The notes under the pieces are model-generated. The model saw nothing but the letters and a program-made list of their open reading frames with translations. It made no database searches and was not told the origin of the DNA. Shown piece by piece: positions 23,724-34,448 of a stretch of 64,000 nt of DNA. The DNA comes from Gadus chalcogrammus. Its lineage: Eukaryota; Chordata; Actinopteri; Gadiformes; Gadidae. Position 1 is the first letter of the stretch. Every line of letters starts with the position of its first letter. Where the stretch lies: NCBI RefSeq assembly GCF_026213295.1, contig NC_079418.1, positions 5,747,979 through 5,811,978 on the forward strand, in the 5' to 3' direction. The translations under genes and the position numbers were made by a program.

Positions 23724-23803
23724 GCGATCAACATTACAAGGAATTTGGCCGTGTGGAACCGAGTGGACAGGCATTTAGGGATCACTTTGAAAACACATTT
23801 TAG
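23160..23803 (+). pseudogene. Decayed Harbinger (HARBI1-like) transposase
   Basis: Conceptual reading from about 23,172 gives FVNRKKVHSINTQVVFDAN, then KWPGS..THDSRIL and QLFEMYQ, which are catalytic-core landmarks of Harbinger nucleases (first Asp in the FDA position, second in HDS). At least one frameshift lies near 23,248 and another near 23,375, before SGYPCKTWL-like sequence. The C-terminal frame 23,534-23,803 contains ERGIGQIKRRFHVLHGEIRL with the third acidic residue, then ERASTVITVCAILHNLC. A (GAT)n expansion adds a run of about 15 Asp (23,680-23,724). The N-terminus is missing. Not functional. Confidence 0.8.
23679..23724. repeat. (GAT)n trinucleotide expansion
   Basis: About 15 gat units lie in frame with the C-terminal Harbinger reading and would encode poly-Asp. 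They look like post-insertion microsatellite growth. Confidence 0.95.
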
Positions 23804-24413
23804 GTAAACACCTTGGCACAAATCAGTCAACACTTGGGTAGTTCGTAACATTTATTTTATTTTAGATTTTACGTATTTGTATTGTTTGCTTTCTCTCTCT
23901 CTTGAACGTGCAGGCTACAACGTCATTATCGTGGTCTGCACAAAATTGTCATCATGCGTGTATTCTGCTAACTGCACTATAACTACTTAATAGGAATTAA
24001 TTTCTAGCCTAGGCTATTTCCTTGTTTTTCGGTGATTCAGTGGGCTCGTCTGAACAACCAATCACCGAACTGACCGCTTCTAAACTCGTGCACGAGAATT
24101 GACGTAATCCATAGCAATGGCGCGTCACTCTTAGTTCACTCTTTGTGATTTATCCTTAGTAAGAGTAGGTCTCAGCGGCTTTGTGAATAACTTTTAAGAA
24201 AAAACTCCTACGTAAAATGTTTTAGCGCGAGTTAGGAGCACTCCTAGCGGTAAGATCAAATGCTTTGTGAATACGGCCCCTGTTCCGTGGGTGAATTATG
24301 TTAACCACCACATGGTACACATTCCAGGCCCATAAGGGGCACTGGAAGAAGAAGAGGCGAGCATGCGCATAAAGCTTGCTCGCTGTTTACAAACATACAG
24401 TCCGAGAAGAACA

Positions 24414-25385
24414 GGGGCCTGTACTACGAAGCTCGATTAGAGGGTTAGCGAGGTATGTTGAGCTGAAAGCCTGGGTTAGCTGTACCACGAAAGTCGATCT
24501 CTTTAAGCGTCGCTGTCTCACCATAGTGACTTATGCTCGCAACCAAACCTGGTCGGGAGCAGCTTTTCAGCTTATGCTCCTATCCATTTGGATTTACGAA
24601 GTGGTAAAGGCGCAAATCTCCCAGCTTTCTTGCGGCATTTCACTGAGGCACGCCCCCTTTTGGTCGTAGTATCTCGTCGCTTTCAAAGTAGAGCGAGCAG
24701 AGCTGTACAACTAGCAAAGAAGATAGCTGCGCCCATAGTTAATGGGGGATGAGATGTATTTTCTTTGTATTTGTACCACGTTGGTGGTTTTAATGTCGTT
24801 TTTAAAACCTCTTACACACTTGATTGCATTGCTGCTTTAATCCGGTCACCAATGTATGCATTGCACGGTCTTGCTTTGCGTGCAATTGTAAAGTTTTGTT
24901 TTGAAGCTGGTTTGCTAAAGAGGCTATGTTGCTAATGATGACTAGCCTGCTACTACTCCCCCTCGTGGCTCGACAGAAACACAAATGGCAAACTGGAAGG
25001 CTGGAGCAAGGGAAATACGTCACGTTCTCGCTGAAGCTCGTCGTTCGTACCAGCGTACCATCCAAATGGATAGCAGCATCAGTCGACCCGGAGATCGGCT
25101 ACTTAAATCGGCGTGCGCAGCTTCCTAGCCCCTCCTCCGACAATGGCGTCACCATTTGTGGGTGTTCCCGTGGACCTCTGCGCACTTATCGTACAGGCGT
25201 CTCTCCGGAGACAGAGGGTTTTTCGGGACAGAACCAATCCCTTGGCATTGTCTGACGATATTCTTTATGAGAGATACAGATTCTCATCAGAGGGTTTTCG
25301 TTATTTGATCGTCCTTGTTGGACCGTATGTAGGCAATGCTACACAAAGAAGCCGTGCACTTACTGTTGCGCAGTGTCTCTGTGTT
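24414..25385 (+). pseudogene. Harbinger fragment with HARBI1-like N-terminus and internal insertion
   Basis: It starts ggggcctgtactacgaagct as at 20,830 and parallels that copy for about 160 bp. Positions 24,574-25,079 are absent from the other copy and have their own inverted ends (atgctcctatccatttggat and atccaaatggatagcagcat). This is either an inserted MITE or a segment deleted from the other copy. From 25,143 the frame runs MASPFVGVPVDLCALIVQAS through SDDILYERYRFSSEGFRYL to LTVAQCLC, the N-terminal region upstream of the DDE domain. Similarity stops at about 25,382, so it is truncated and dead. Confidence 0.75.
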
Positions 25386-26690
25386 TCAAGTTCGAAGGTT
25401 GCCCCGCACGTTCAACGTACATTAACCTATAGTCAAGTGCCGTGTTGTCCATTATCCCTTATATAACCGCTATGTCAGTGAGACAATTAGGCCTAGGCAT
25501 TTTTTATTCTACAAATTCATATTATAGAGAATTGTTAAGAAAAATTACCTCCATAGTCGGAAAACCAAATCATAGGCTAGATTCACCTGAAATTATTCAA
25601 ATGGATGCTTACAACTTACCACATTGAATAATATTTTTGACTTGGCCCCATGTTCGTAGGAGCGTGTTGGCACCACATATATGGGGGTAAAAGGCATGAT
25701 GATACATAATATTTTTTAGACAATATGCAGAATCTTTTCACTTACGAATTAACACGGTCGGCTATTTTTTGCCAGCACGCCACCCTAGCCATATTATGGG
25801 CAACTGTGTTCCCCCTGGCTGTGATTTGAACTTTGAATTCCTCGTAGGAGTTCATAATAATACACTGCTCGCCTTGGATGAAATACACTGCTCACCTTCG
25901 ATAAAATACACCGCTCTTGCGCGATTTATTTTGTGTAAGGGTGAGTCAAATGACGCGATAAAAGCCCCTTTTATGTGAACACGCATTGAACCAAAAGCGG
26001 AAAACCTGGTTCAACTAATTGAATCTAAAGTGATCGTCATGGTACCATTTAACTCTGATTACGAGTTGCGGCTCTGTCAACCTCAAGCGAGGTTCGTGGT
26101 ATACCCCCCATCCCCGTCCAGACGTGCGAAAATGATCTTTTCCCCTCCGTTTTCCTTTTATCAGGAATATCTCCGTTAAGACAGACTCAATGCGAAAACC
26201 AATCGAGCTGTAGAAACTTTGTAGTAAATATTCAAGGCGCTGGTTCTCCACAAAAGAAAGTGGAGTGCATTCAGCCTGCGCCATACAGCCTGCGCGCTGT
26301 ATGTAAACACGAGGAGATTCAACCTTTTACATTGAGCAGAAATACTTTTTAATGTACAGTTAGTAATTCAATTTATCAAGGGGCTGTATTTAATGCTAAA
26401 AAAAGAATTAGAATAAATAAATAAATAAAATTTCAACGCAACTCTGATGTCGCCCAGCTGCTGGGGGGAGGATGACGTCATCGTTTGCGTTTCAGGCATC
26501 CACACATGTCCTAACACGAAACCGCATAGGTCCAGATATTTTTGAAACCCCCGTGGGACATGGTTTCAGAAAAGTGTGATTTCGGGCACCGGTTCCCCCA
26601 AATCCGTCTGGACAGTGGGCCAAAAAGCACAAGACTAATGCGGTTTCACCAAAAAATCGGCTCAGTCAGGACGGGGCCTAAGTTCCAGGA
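25386..26690. other. No gene; diverged non-autonomous repeat in the right part
   Basis: 25,386-26,000 is AT-rich with no supported exon. 26,095-26,225 repeats the 16,025-16,105 phrases (tcaggaatatctccgt, tcgagctgtagaaac). 26,510-26,675 has cgaaaccgcataggtcc and a closing gacggggcctaagttccagg, matching an inverted GGCCCCGTCC end. Probably an old Harbinger-like MITE. Confidence 0.45.
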
Positions 26691-27930
26691 GATATGACAT
26701 ACAATAAGATGCAGTAAAGTACTATTATTTCCTTCTGAATCTGAGCCTGCTGTCGAATCTCTTTCTTCATCTGCTGATCCGTCCTCCTCTTCATTTTCTA
26801 TATGGTTATTTTAATAACACAGAGAAGAAATGACAATAACACCCCGTGGTGCCTTGAACTCTGCGCTACGCTCCTGATGAAATTGGATCGGAAGCGGGAG
26901 GACCGTTCTCCTGGAAATAAATCACACAGCCGTTACCGACAGATGGCCATAAAGGAACAAACAATCGCTACCACTTGTGCTGTTTGTTTATTCAACCACC
27001 AACCACCAACGTATGTATTATTAGTAAGCCGGGATTTGTTGCATATTTTGACTAATAATCATTGATGGGAACAGCGTTATAAATAACGGCATTACCAACG
27101 GCGTTACTTTTTCCAGTGAAGAGTAATCTAATTAATTACTCTTCCCATCATTATATTGCCGTTACCGTTACTTCCAAAAAATGTGGCGCGTTACTATTAT
27201 TTAACACACAGGACAAAGAACAGTGTTGGCAATTTAACACTTATCTTGACATCAACAAAGTTTACCAGACAAACAATGCCAGACTGTAAAGGGGGTACGA
27301 AATGAAACAAGGTACTGAGCATCAGCCTTTTGAAGACGCGCAAAGGTTGCTGGTAGCATATGTTATGCTGCAGTAAAAAAGTAGAAAAAAACAACCGCCC
27401 AGAGGAGAATTGCATCTGCCAAATCCTGACCACCAGTAAACACTTGCGAAGGACCAATGTAGACTTCACTCGTTACAACATCATAAGCAAATTGCCCGCA
27501 AATAAAATCCCCTACAGTTTAGGATAATCACACAGGTTATGTGAGAACATATTTATGTCAGGATAGGCCTACCAGGCTCCAAGTCGTCACATATCTCAAT
27601 CAGACAAAACAACTATAACCATATTGGCATAGCAATCGCACCGTGTGTAGCTGCTACTAGCTGCAATCTATATATACAATGCATACTAGCTGGAGCACCA
27701 ACCAGAATCAGATCACAATCGCTTAGGACCGTGGGTAACCTTTGGCCAGGTCATCACGAGCAAACAGAACCAGCAGCAAAGTTTACGTAAACCAATTTCT
27801 TACCTTATGTGGCCCTCCACATGCAGGCTAGATGATGTATCCATATCGTTATCCAGTGTCACAAACATGCTTTTTATAGGAAGCAAAAGGACCGGCTATT
27901 TTCTGAATAAAAATGTCAATTTTGGCTGTC
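26691..27930. other. No gene; one short interspersed repeat
   Basis: 27,060-27,195 (gcgttataaataacggcatt ... gttactcttcccatcatt) resembles widespread fish repeats with paired gttac/gtaac motifs. The rest has only short open frames without domains. Confidence 0.45.
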
Positions 27931-27947
27931 TGTCTTGAAACTTCTCC

Positions 27948-28260
27948 AGTGCGTTCACACCAAATGCAACGGGGCGACAAGATCCCATACAAAGTGAACG
28001 TATATACGCGTATCGGGCGGATTTATTTGATTTGTCGCGCCACACTTTTGCCGTGCACAGGCGAGCGCGTTCACGAGGATTTGTGGCGCGACAAATTCGC
28101 TCGAGTTGAAATATTTCAACTTTGACACGAATTTCGCGTGATGACAGCCAATCAGCGTTTAACAGCGTGGCCACTGAGTGACATGTGTAACGTAACAGCC
28201 AATCAGCGTTCAACCGTCAAACTCAGTGCAGTGCAGTCCGGGGTGAACTGCAGCATGGAG
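27948..28260. mobile_element. Harbinger-like MITE remnant with GTGCGTTCACACC start
   Basis: The left end gtgcgttcacaccaaatgca resembles the outer Harbinger-type ends at 43,852 (aggtgcggacacaccaaaag). Inside there are paired ttgtcgcgccacac and gtggcgcgacaaat motifs and a duplicated acagccaatcagcgtt at 28,143 and 28,196. No right end was found. Confidence 0.5.
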
Positions 28261-28279
28261 GAGAAAGTGATTGTTGCCG

Positions 28280-28735
28280 TTTGCGACTCTCGGAGCTCTA
28301 TATATAATAGTCCCCGTGTGTGTGTGTGTTCCAACGGTTTATTAGGTAGGCCTATCTAATAAATGATGTCTTCGTGCGCACCTATCGCATGATTTTAGAC
28401 TCGACGATTTCGGTTGAGTATGTGGGGATTTTTTCAGTCGCAATTTGTTTGCACATTTTTAAAAGTGGTGGGGACAAAATTCGTATTTCAAATAGTGGGG
28501 GGGACATGTCCCCCCCCGTCCCCCTCGTAATCAACGCCTATGGCTATACCGCCCCCTCCCTACTGGACTGAGGCGAACAGAACCGAACCGCACCCTGCAG
28601 TGGAAACGCGGCAAAAGACATGAAAATAAGTAGAAGTTACATTCAATTACATCCATACTATTTATGTATACCTTAATCACAGTTCCGCTGTCAAAGGGAT
28701 TAACAGGAATATTGCCATTGAGCAATGGCACCCAT
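28280..28735. other. LTR-like and LINE-tail fragments, no gene
   Basis: gtgttccaacggtttattag near 28,327 is shared with the LTR piece at 20,750-20,790. Positions 28,543-28,570 (taccgccccctccctactgg) resemble the LINE 3' sequence near 16,425. No coding exon is supported. Confidence 0.4.
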
Positions 28736-29070
28736 TGCCCTCCCACTCACCTTCCCTCCCCTCTCTTTCTCCCCCTCTGCCACCTCCCTCTAACTCCCCA
28801 CCACCTCTCGACCTTTCTCCCCCCTCCCTGTCCCTCTCTCCCCCTCTCTCAGTCTCTCTGTCTCTCTCTCTCCTTCTCCTCTCTCTCCCATCACTCTCTC
28901 CATCTCTCTCCCCTCTCTGTGTCTCTCTCTCTACTTCTCTCCCCCCCTCTCCCTCTCTTCTCTCCCCTCTCTCCCTCCCCCTCCTTTCAATTCCCCTCCC
29001 TGTCTCTGTCTCCACCCCTTTCTCTCGCTCTCTCACTCCCCCCCTCCCCCTACCCCCTCTCCCATTCATC
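28736..29070. repeat. Polypyrimidine low-complexity tract
   Basis: An impure CT/CCT tract of about 330 bp. Ser/Pro/Leu-rich and antisense Arg/Glu-rich frames here are artefacts. Confidence 0.9.
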
Positions 29071-29078
29071 TGTTTTAG

Positions 29079-29216
29079 TCCTTCTGTACCCTCGCCAAAT
29101 ACGGTCCTAAGATCCTGAGCTCCGACCGCACTCCTGAGGAGAGGGGAGAGAGCATCTTCATCATCATCACCGAGAGGAGGAGGGGGAAGAAGTTTGAGGT
29201 TGAAAGAGAAAATTAG
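29079..29216 (+). CDS. Possible exon of unknown gene (45 codons to stop)
   Basis: After the long pyrimidine tract and ttttag, a frame opens with SFCTLAKYGPKILSSDRTPE, continues with basic/acidic residues including ERRRGKKFEVE, and ends at TAG (29,214-29,216). Its composition is not repetitive, unlike everything around it, and it reads like protein. I do not recognise the family. It could be a terminal exon of a host gene, whose other exons I cannot find in the window, or chance. The pyrimidine tract would mimic an acceptor in any case. Confidence 0.25.
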   Translation, partial: SFCTLAKYGPKILSSDRTPEERGESIFIIITERRRGKKFEVEREN

Positions 29217-29268
29217 GTCGAGGAAGGAAAATAAAAAAACTGACAGAGAAGGCTGTGCATCATGGGTG

Positions 29269-29326
<58 letters not shown>

Positions 29327-29546
29327 AAGAGAGATGATGAACAGGGTGTGTGGTACTAGGAGAGAGAGAGAGGGATAGAGAGAGAGAGTGAGAGAGGGAG
29401 AGAGAGATGGAAGATAGATGGAGAGATGAGCAGGTAAATGGGTTTTCTCACTGTGATTAATTATGCAAGTGGCAATTCTTCTGACATGCCGCCTTGAGTT
29501 CTCCTCGCAACAAATGGAGCGCTCACAACCGCCCGACACCCCAACT

Positions 29547-29595
<49 letters not shown>

Positions 29596-30090
29596 CTCTC
29601 TCTCTCTCTCTTGCTCTCTCTCCCTTTCTCAATCTCTCTCTCTCATCCAACTCCCTGCCAGTCTCTACTCTACGCTCCACAAATCACCCATCTTTCCTCC
29701 CATCTCTCCCTCTCTATCTCCCCCTCTCTCTCCCCTTCTGTCTCTGTCCCTCTCTCCTCTCCCCCCTCTCCCGCCCCTCTCTCTCTCTCCCCCTCTCTCT
29801 CTCTCGCTGCTTCATTTACCCCCTGCCGTTCACCTGAGATTGATGCGCACCGTCCCTGATTGTGGTAATTACCCTCCCCTATCTCCCCCTTCCTCCCCCT
29901 CCCTCCCCCATTGTTAGGATGCATTATGTATGAACAGAAGCCCCCCCCCCCTCCCCCCCCTCCAAAACATGAGGACCAAGGCCGGCTCTGAGCCCACCAT
30001 TCATCACGGCCCCCCAGTTGCATGCTGGGACACCACGGCGGCGGCACGAGCAGCTAACAGAGGAGCCCTCCTTCCTGTTTGCTAACTTAT
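29217..30090. repeat. (GT)n, (GA)n, (CT)n arrays and C-runs
   Basis: (GT)n lies at 29,270-29,322, GA-rich sequence at 29,360-29,420, (CT)n at 29,549-29,640, an impure CT tract to 29,815, and poly-C at 29,940-29,961. No gene is seen. Confidence 0.9.
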
Positions 30091-30091
30091 T

Positions 30092-30206
30092 GCTGGAACA
30101 CTGACTGCTTACTGCTAGCACATTGCTAACTCCCTGCTAAATCAGAGCTAACTTACAGCAAGTACAATGCTAACTCCCTGCTAAATCACAGCTAACTTAC
30201 TGCTAG
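30092..30206. repeat. ~43-bp minisatellite, left part (gctaactccctgctaaatca unit)
   Basis: Units of gctaactccctgctaaatca followed by cagctaacttactgctag repeat here and resume at 38,668-38,750. The array was one block before the LTR insertion split it. Confidence 0.85.
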
Positions 30207-31417
30207 TGTGGTTGGATTTCTAATAACGACTTATCTAATTCACTTCAACTAGCTATAGGCAAGAGGAATCTGAGAGTCCAGGTCAAGTATAGATGGAGAG
30301 TTTATTGCCACCCGCAAACGAGAGACAACAAAGCCGAATGGTATTCGCGAATACACACTACTGAATGACACCCGTACAGCTCCTTATATCCCCAATCCTC
30401 CACACAATACAAAGTTGGACTTTCATCAAATATTGATGTGCATAGAATGTTTTTCTGGGTCATACTGTGTGGATGTCAGCATATTCTCATGTCTTTTGGA
30501 TCCCAATGTGACCTTAGAACATATATTATCTTTATAGAAACAGAGATGATGCACACGTGTGAATGTAAGCATTGTCTTCAGAGAGTATATCAGATGGGCA
30601 GACTGGACCCACTCACTGGTGCCACATGGCCCATCAGGTGGGAATGGACTGGACCCACTCACTGGCGCCACATGGCACATAACATCTAGGGCAGAGATGA
30701 TCAGCTACACTGTAAAAAATGGTTGTAAAATGTACATAAAAACTATGTAAAATCCCTACAGAAGAGTATAGTAAACCCAAAAATATATATTTTTCGTTTA
30801 AATCACAGTGAACTTTTGTAAACTATTAAACAAAATGTTTTTGTTATATTTACAATAACAATATGTGATTATAATCAAATGTATTTGTTAAAACTACAAA
30901 TATTGGTAACAAAAACAGCGAAATACTGTAATACTCTTAACAAAACAATTATGTTAATTTGACATGCAAATATTGTAGAAACTACAGTTTTAGCCAGTTG
31001 ATTTAAAAATACAAAACATATATGTAATCATATATACAAGTCTATGCTGTACTTTTAACATGATCTTGATGAAACTATGCAAATTGAGATAGGCCTAATA
31101 AAAATTCTCACTGTGAAAAAAATGTCATTGTGAACCTCGAGGTTGCCTATCTATTTATAGGATATATAAAAATATACAATTATAATTCCAATGTTTTTTT
31201 TTATCATGGCTATTTGTAGCCAATCTGGTGCTGATCTTCATGATGCAGGTTTTATATTGGTGATATTGAGATTTGGTGAGTGAGATTGGTGAGCCAGATA
31301 AAAACATCCATGAATATTGGGTCATTTACGGAGGAACTGCACCTGTTTTTTTTCGTAAGCTTGATAAATGAGCACTGAGTCCGCCTAACTTAGAATTTAA
31401 AAGTGTGCAGCTCGTCT

Positions 31418-31490
31418 CTGATTGGATAATGACGTAAGGGCGGGAGGAGAAGCACGAGCTCCTCGTTCACGGCTTCAGCTGACGTCACCA
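31418..31490 (+). promoter_or_regulatory. Candidate TATA-less promoter of the EnSpm transposase gene
   Basis: An inverted CCAAT box (attgg, 31,421-31,425), a CRE-like tgacgtaa (31,430-31,437), a GC box gggcggg (31,438-31,444) and a perfect CRE tgacgtca (31,480-31,487) are clustered. A leader donor site (aag|gtaagc, 31,661) and acceptor (gtagcag, to 31,768) lie downstream, placing an untranslated first exon at roughly 31,500-31,660. Confidence 0.55.
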
Positions 31491-31787
31491 ACGAGCCAGT
31501 AGTAGCGCCGCCGCGTCTGCAGAGTGGAGAACGCATCAGAAATCTTCGGACTACCGGACTACTTTGTACTACTTTCATAAAACTTATTTTGGACAAATCT
31601 ACGATTGGAAGATCCGTGGCTATTCAATCGATCCGTGGCTATTGCAACAAAGTTTGCAAGGTAAGCTTAAAATGTCGGCTACTTCTCCTACTTTTTGCTG
31701 AAAGCACATGGTGTAAGCTAGCACCAGTTGATATTTAGCAGGCGCTAGCAACAGTTGATATGTAGCAGGCTAAAGACCAATCGATTG

Positions 31788-34448
31788 ATGACTATAAAAA
31801 TGATCACCTGCGTCTTTTGTAGAAAGATATTGGTTACATTAAGAGGCTATGTACTACATTGCAGAGTGCATAGGAATGAGCCTCGTTGTCTTTTCAAATG
31901 TGTTGGCGCCAACTGTAGTCAAACATTTACCACTTATGCAGCTTTCAAGGGGCATTTTTATCGCGTGCACAATGCACCTGAACCGCAAGCCACTCCTAGA
32001 GCTGTTGTTGCAGATTTAAAATGCGCAGTTTCATTATGTGCCCGCCATTTTCACACAGTGAAAGAGCTAGTGTCTCACTTAAATGATCATATTGGAGAGG
32101 GCAGGTCTGTGTCATGTCCAGTAAGTGGTTGTAAGCACATGTTTACAAAAAAGTCATCATTTACTTCTCACATGTGTAGGAAGCATAAAGCATGCTCCCC
32201 TGATGGTATTGATGACATGTACAGGGAAACTCGCCCTCAGCCCCCAAATTGCATTGCCAGTACAGATGATTCAGAAAACACACATGATGCTATGCCAACA
32301 GCCAGTGCTGCCAGTGATATGCCAGAGGTTGATAGTCATTCTTATCTCAGAAACATGTGTCTATTTTATCTTAAACTGCAAGGACAGCTGCTTGTACCTG
32401 CCTCTACTATACAGACTATTGTAGAGGAAATGCAAAATGTGCATGACTTAGGTCAAGCCTACACAATAAATAAAGTAAGTTCTTTATTAAAAAATGATAT
32501 GAGTCTATCAGATGAAGCAGTCACTAAAATTTGTGACTGCATTAAAGAGTCAGATTTGTTCTCTTCCTGTCATCAGGGACAATTAAGAACAACATACACC
32601 AGAAATCAGACATTCAAAAAAATGTTTAAATACACGGAACCCCGAAAAGTGGCATTGGGAATTGATGAAAACATGACACAAAAATTCGCATACTACATAC
32701 CAGTTGCAGAAACTCTGAAGAGCTTTCTACAGTCAGATTTATGGAGGAATACACAGGCACAACAGTTTGGTGATCCTGATGTAGAGGTTTTTACCGATTT
32801 ATATGACGGACAAAATTTCAAATGCCACCAGTTCTTTAATGAAAACCCTGAAAGCCTCAAACTGATTTTGTACCAAGATTCATTTGAAGTGGTGAATCCC
32901 CTGGGTTCTGGTAAAAAGACGCACAAAGTGCTTGCAGTCTATCTTTCATTAGCAAATTTACCCATCCATTTGCGTTCCAATACTGATAATATGTTTTTGG
33001 TCTTGTTATGTGTTGAGAATGACTTTAAGCGTTTTGGAATAGCCAAAGTTTTCTCAGAGTTGTTAGCAGATCTGAAATCCTTGGAGACGGATGGAATAAA
33101 TGTAGATGGGGAAACAGTAAAAGCGGGTCTTTACTGCATTGCTGGGGATAACTTGGGTTCTCATTGTGTAGGTGGGTTTACAGAAAACTTCAGCACCTCT
33201 CAATATTTTTGCAGATACTGTGAAATCACAAGAACTGAGTTTCATGCTGATCCGAATGCCTGTGGTCCTCCACGCACCCCAGAGACGTATGCCACGGCTG
33301 TGGAGGGTCTCCAGGCTGAAGACATCCAATGTGTCAGAGGAATAAAGGCAAACTCTGTCTTTAATACCCTTGAGTCTTTTCACGTCTCCCAGCCTGGTCT
33401 CCCTCCTTGTTTAGGTCATGACCTCTTTGAAGGAGTCTTGTCATATGATCTAGCACTGTACCTGAAGAACATTATAAAAAAGAAAAAATGGTTCACATAC
33501 AACCTCTTAAACAGGCGCATCAAGCAGTTTAAGTATAAAGGATCTGAAGCGCTCACAAAGCCATGTGCTGTCAAACCTGACGGAGCAAAGTTATCAGGGC
33601 AAGCCGTTCAAAACTGGAACCTTTTGAGATTGCTACCAGTTTTGATTGGTGACAAAGTTCAAAACCATCAGGATGAAGTATGGCAGTTAGCTCTCCAGTT
33701 AAAAGACATTGCAGATCTTATTTGTGCTCAGAAAATTTCCTTGTCGCAGATAGCATATGTTGACATTTTGATCCAAGAATATTTGGAGATGAGAAAGTTG
33801 TTGTTTCCTGAAATTCAACTAAAACCCAAGCACCACTATTTGCGCCATTATTCAGCACTGTTGTTGAAATTTGGTCCATTGATGAGGTTATGGACCCTTA
33901 GGTTTGAAAGTAAACACAGTTATTTCAAAAGATGTGCCAGACACTTGAAAAATTTCAAAAACATTTGTCAAACTTTGTCAGAGCGTCATCAGATGTATCA
34001 GGCATATCTTTTAGCTGGGCAAGAATGCGGTACACTACTGCAAGTGAAGGAGAGCTGTGCGTTTTATCCCAACCTCTACAGTGACACTATCAAACATGCA
34101 GTCAGGGAGTTAGCCTTTTCAGAAAACAATACCAAAGTTACCACAGACATTCAGTATAAGGGCACTGCATATAAAAAAGGACAGTTTCTTGTGTACAGAA
34201 ATGATGAGTATATGGACTTTGGTGAACTTCTACTCATCTTGATTCAAAATGACACATCTGTGTATATTTTGATGGATATCCACAAAGGCACCTTCCTCTC
34301 AGAATACCATCTGTATTCTGTGACAAAGGACAGTCTTGGGTTACAGTGTATCAACATTGATGACCTGCCCGATTTCTATCCTTTGGTATCCTACATTCTG
34401 GATGGATACCAAGTCATTCCACTAAAACACAGTATTGTGGAAAAATAA
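31788..34448 (+). CDS. EnSpm-like transposase with N-terminal C2H2 fingers (~886 aa)
   Basis: One uninterrupted coding exon. I prefer ATG 31,788 (or 31,800), since an acceptor ends at about 31,768. About four C2H2-type fingers occupy residues 8-135 (CVFC...; CLFKCVGANC...; CAVSLC...H; CPVSGC...H), followed by an Asp/Ser-rich linker. The catalytic region has candidate acidic residues in LILYQDSFEVV (near 364), CIAGDNLGSH (near 454) and the family signature LGHDLFEGVLSYDL (near 545-548). A C-terminal block with LKPKHHYLRHY resembles the DUF4218-type region of TNP2 transposases. Predicted role: nuclear binding and cutting of the CACTG ends. AATAAA overlaps the stop codon (34,444-34,449), so the mRNA probably ends shortly after. 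It is followed by the SAM-like gene on the same strand. No frameshift or stop is seen. Superfamily placement is from family knowledge and was not computed. Confidence 0.85.
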   Translation: MTIKMITCVFCRKILVTLRGYVLHCRVHRNEPRCLFKCVGANCSQTFTTYAAFKGHFYRVHNAPEPQATPRAVVADLKCAVSLCARHFHTVKELVSHLNDHIGEGRSVSCPVSGCKHMFTKKSSFTSHMCRKHKACSPDGIDDMYRETRPQPPNCIASTDDSENTHDAMPTASAASDMPEVDSHSYLRNMCLFYLKLQGQLLVPASTIQTIVEEMQNVHDLGQAYTINKVSSLLKNDMSLSDEAVTKICDCIKESDLFSSCHQGQLRTTYTRNQTFKKMFKYTEPRKVALGIDENMTQKFAYYIPVAETLKSFLQSDLWRNTQAQQFGDPDVEVFTDLYDGQNFKCHQFFNENPESLKLILYQDSFEVVNPLGSGKKTHKVLAVYLSLANLPIHLRSNTDNMFLVLLCVENDFKRFGIAKVFSELLADLKSLETDGINVDGETVKAGLYCIAGDNLGSHCVGGFTENFSTSQYFCRYCEITRTEFHADPNACGPPRTPETYATAVEGLQAEDIQCVRGIKANSVFNTLESFHVSQPGLPPCLGHDLFEGVLSYDLALYLKNIIKKKKWFTYNLLNRRIKQFKYKGSEALTKPCAVKPDGAKLSGQAVQNWNLLRLLPVLIGDKVQNHQDEVWQLALQLKDIADLICAQKISLSQIAYVDILIQEYLEMRKLLFPEIQLKPKHHYLRHYSALLLKFGPLMRLWTLRFESKHSYFKRCARHLKNFKNICQTLSERHQMYQAYLLAGQECGTLLQVKESCAFYPNLYSDTIKHAVRELAFSENNTKVTTDIQYKGTAYKKGQFLVYRNDEYMDFGELLLILIQNDTSVYILMDIHKGTFLSEYHLYSVTKDSLGLQCINIDDLPDFYPLVSYILDGYQVIPLKHSIVEK

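Larger units (their letters stand above)
22752..24281. mobile_element. Harbinger-type element (1.5 kb) with AGGGGCCGTATTCAC ends
   Basis: The left end aggggccgtattcacaaag is matched by ctttgtgaatacggcccct at the right. Subterminal ctaaaagtag and aggactcctaa motifs repeat in the left arm and match aggagcactccta and ctttgtgaata on the right. TGTTC borders both sides (22,747-22,751 and 24,281-24,285). This could be a short duplication, though 3-bp TWA duplications are usual for Harbinger. It carries the decayed transposase described next. Confidence 0.75.

Noticed and set aside
28664..29118. Ser/Pro/Leu-rich frames of ~130-150 codons and the antisense Arg/Glu frame
   Set aside because: Products of the polypyrimidine tract. 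Only the short frame from 29,079 has ordinary composition, and it is reported separately.
33063..33383. A 106-codon minus-strand frame
   Set aside because: It lies antisense within the intact transposase exon and has no domain of its own.
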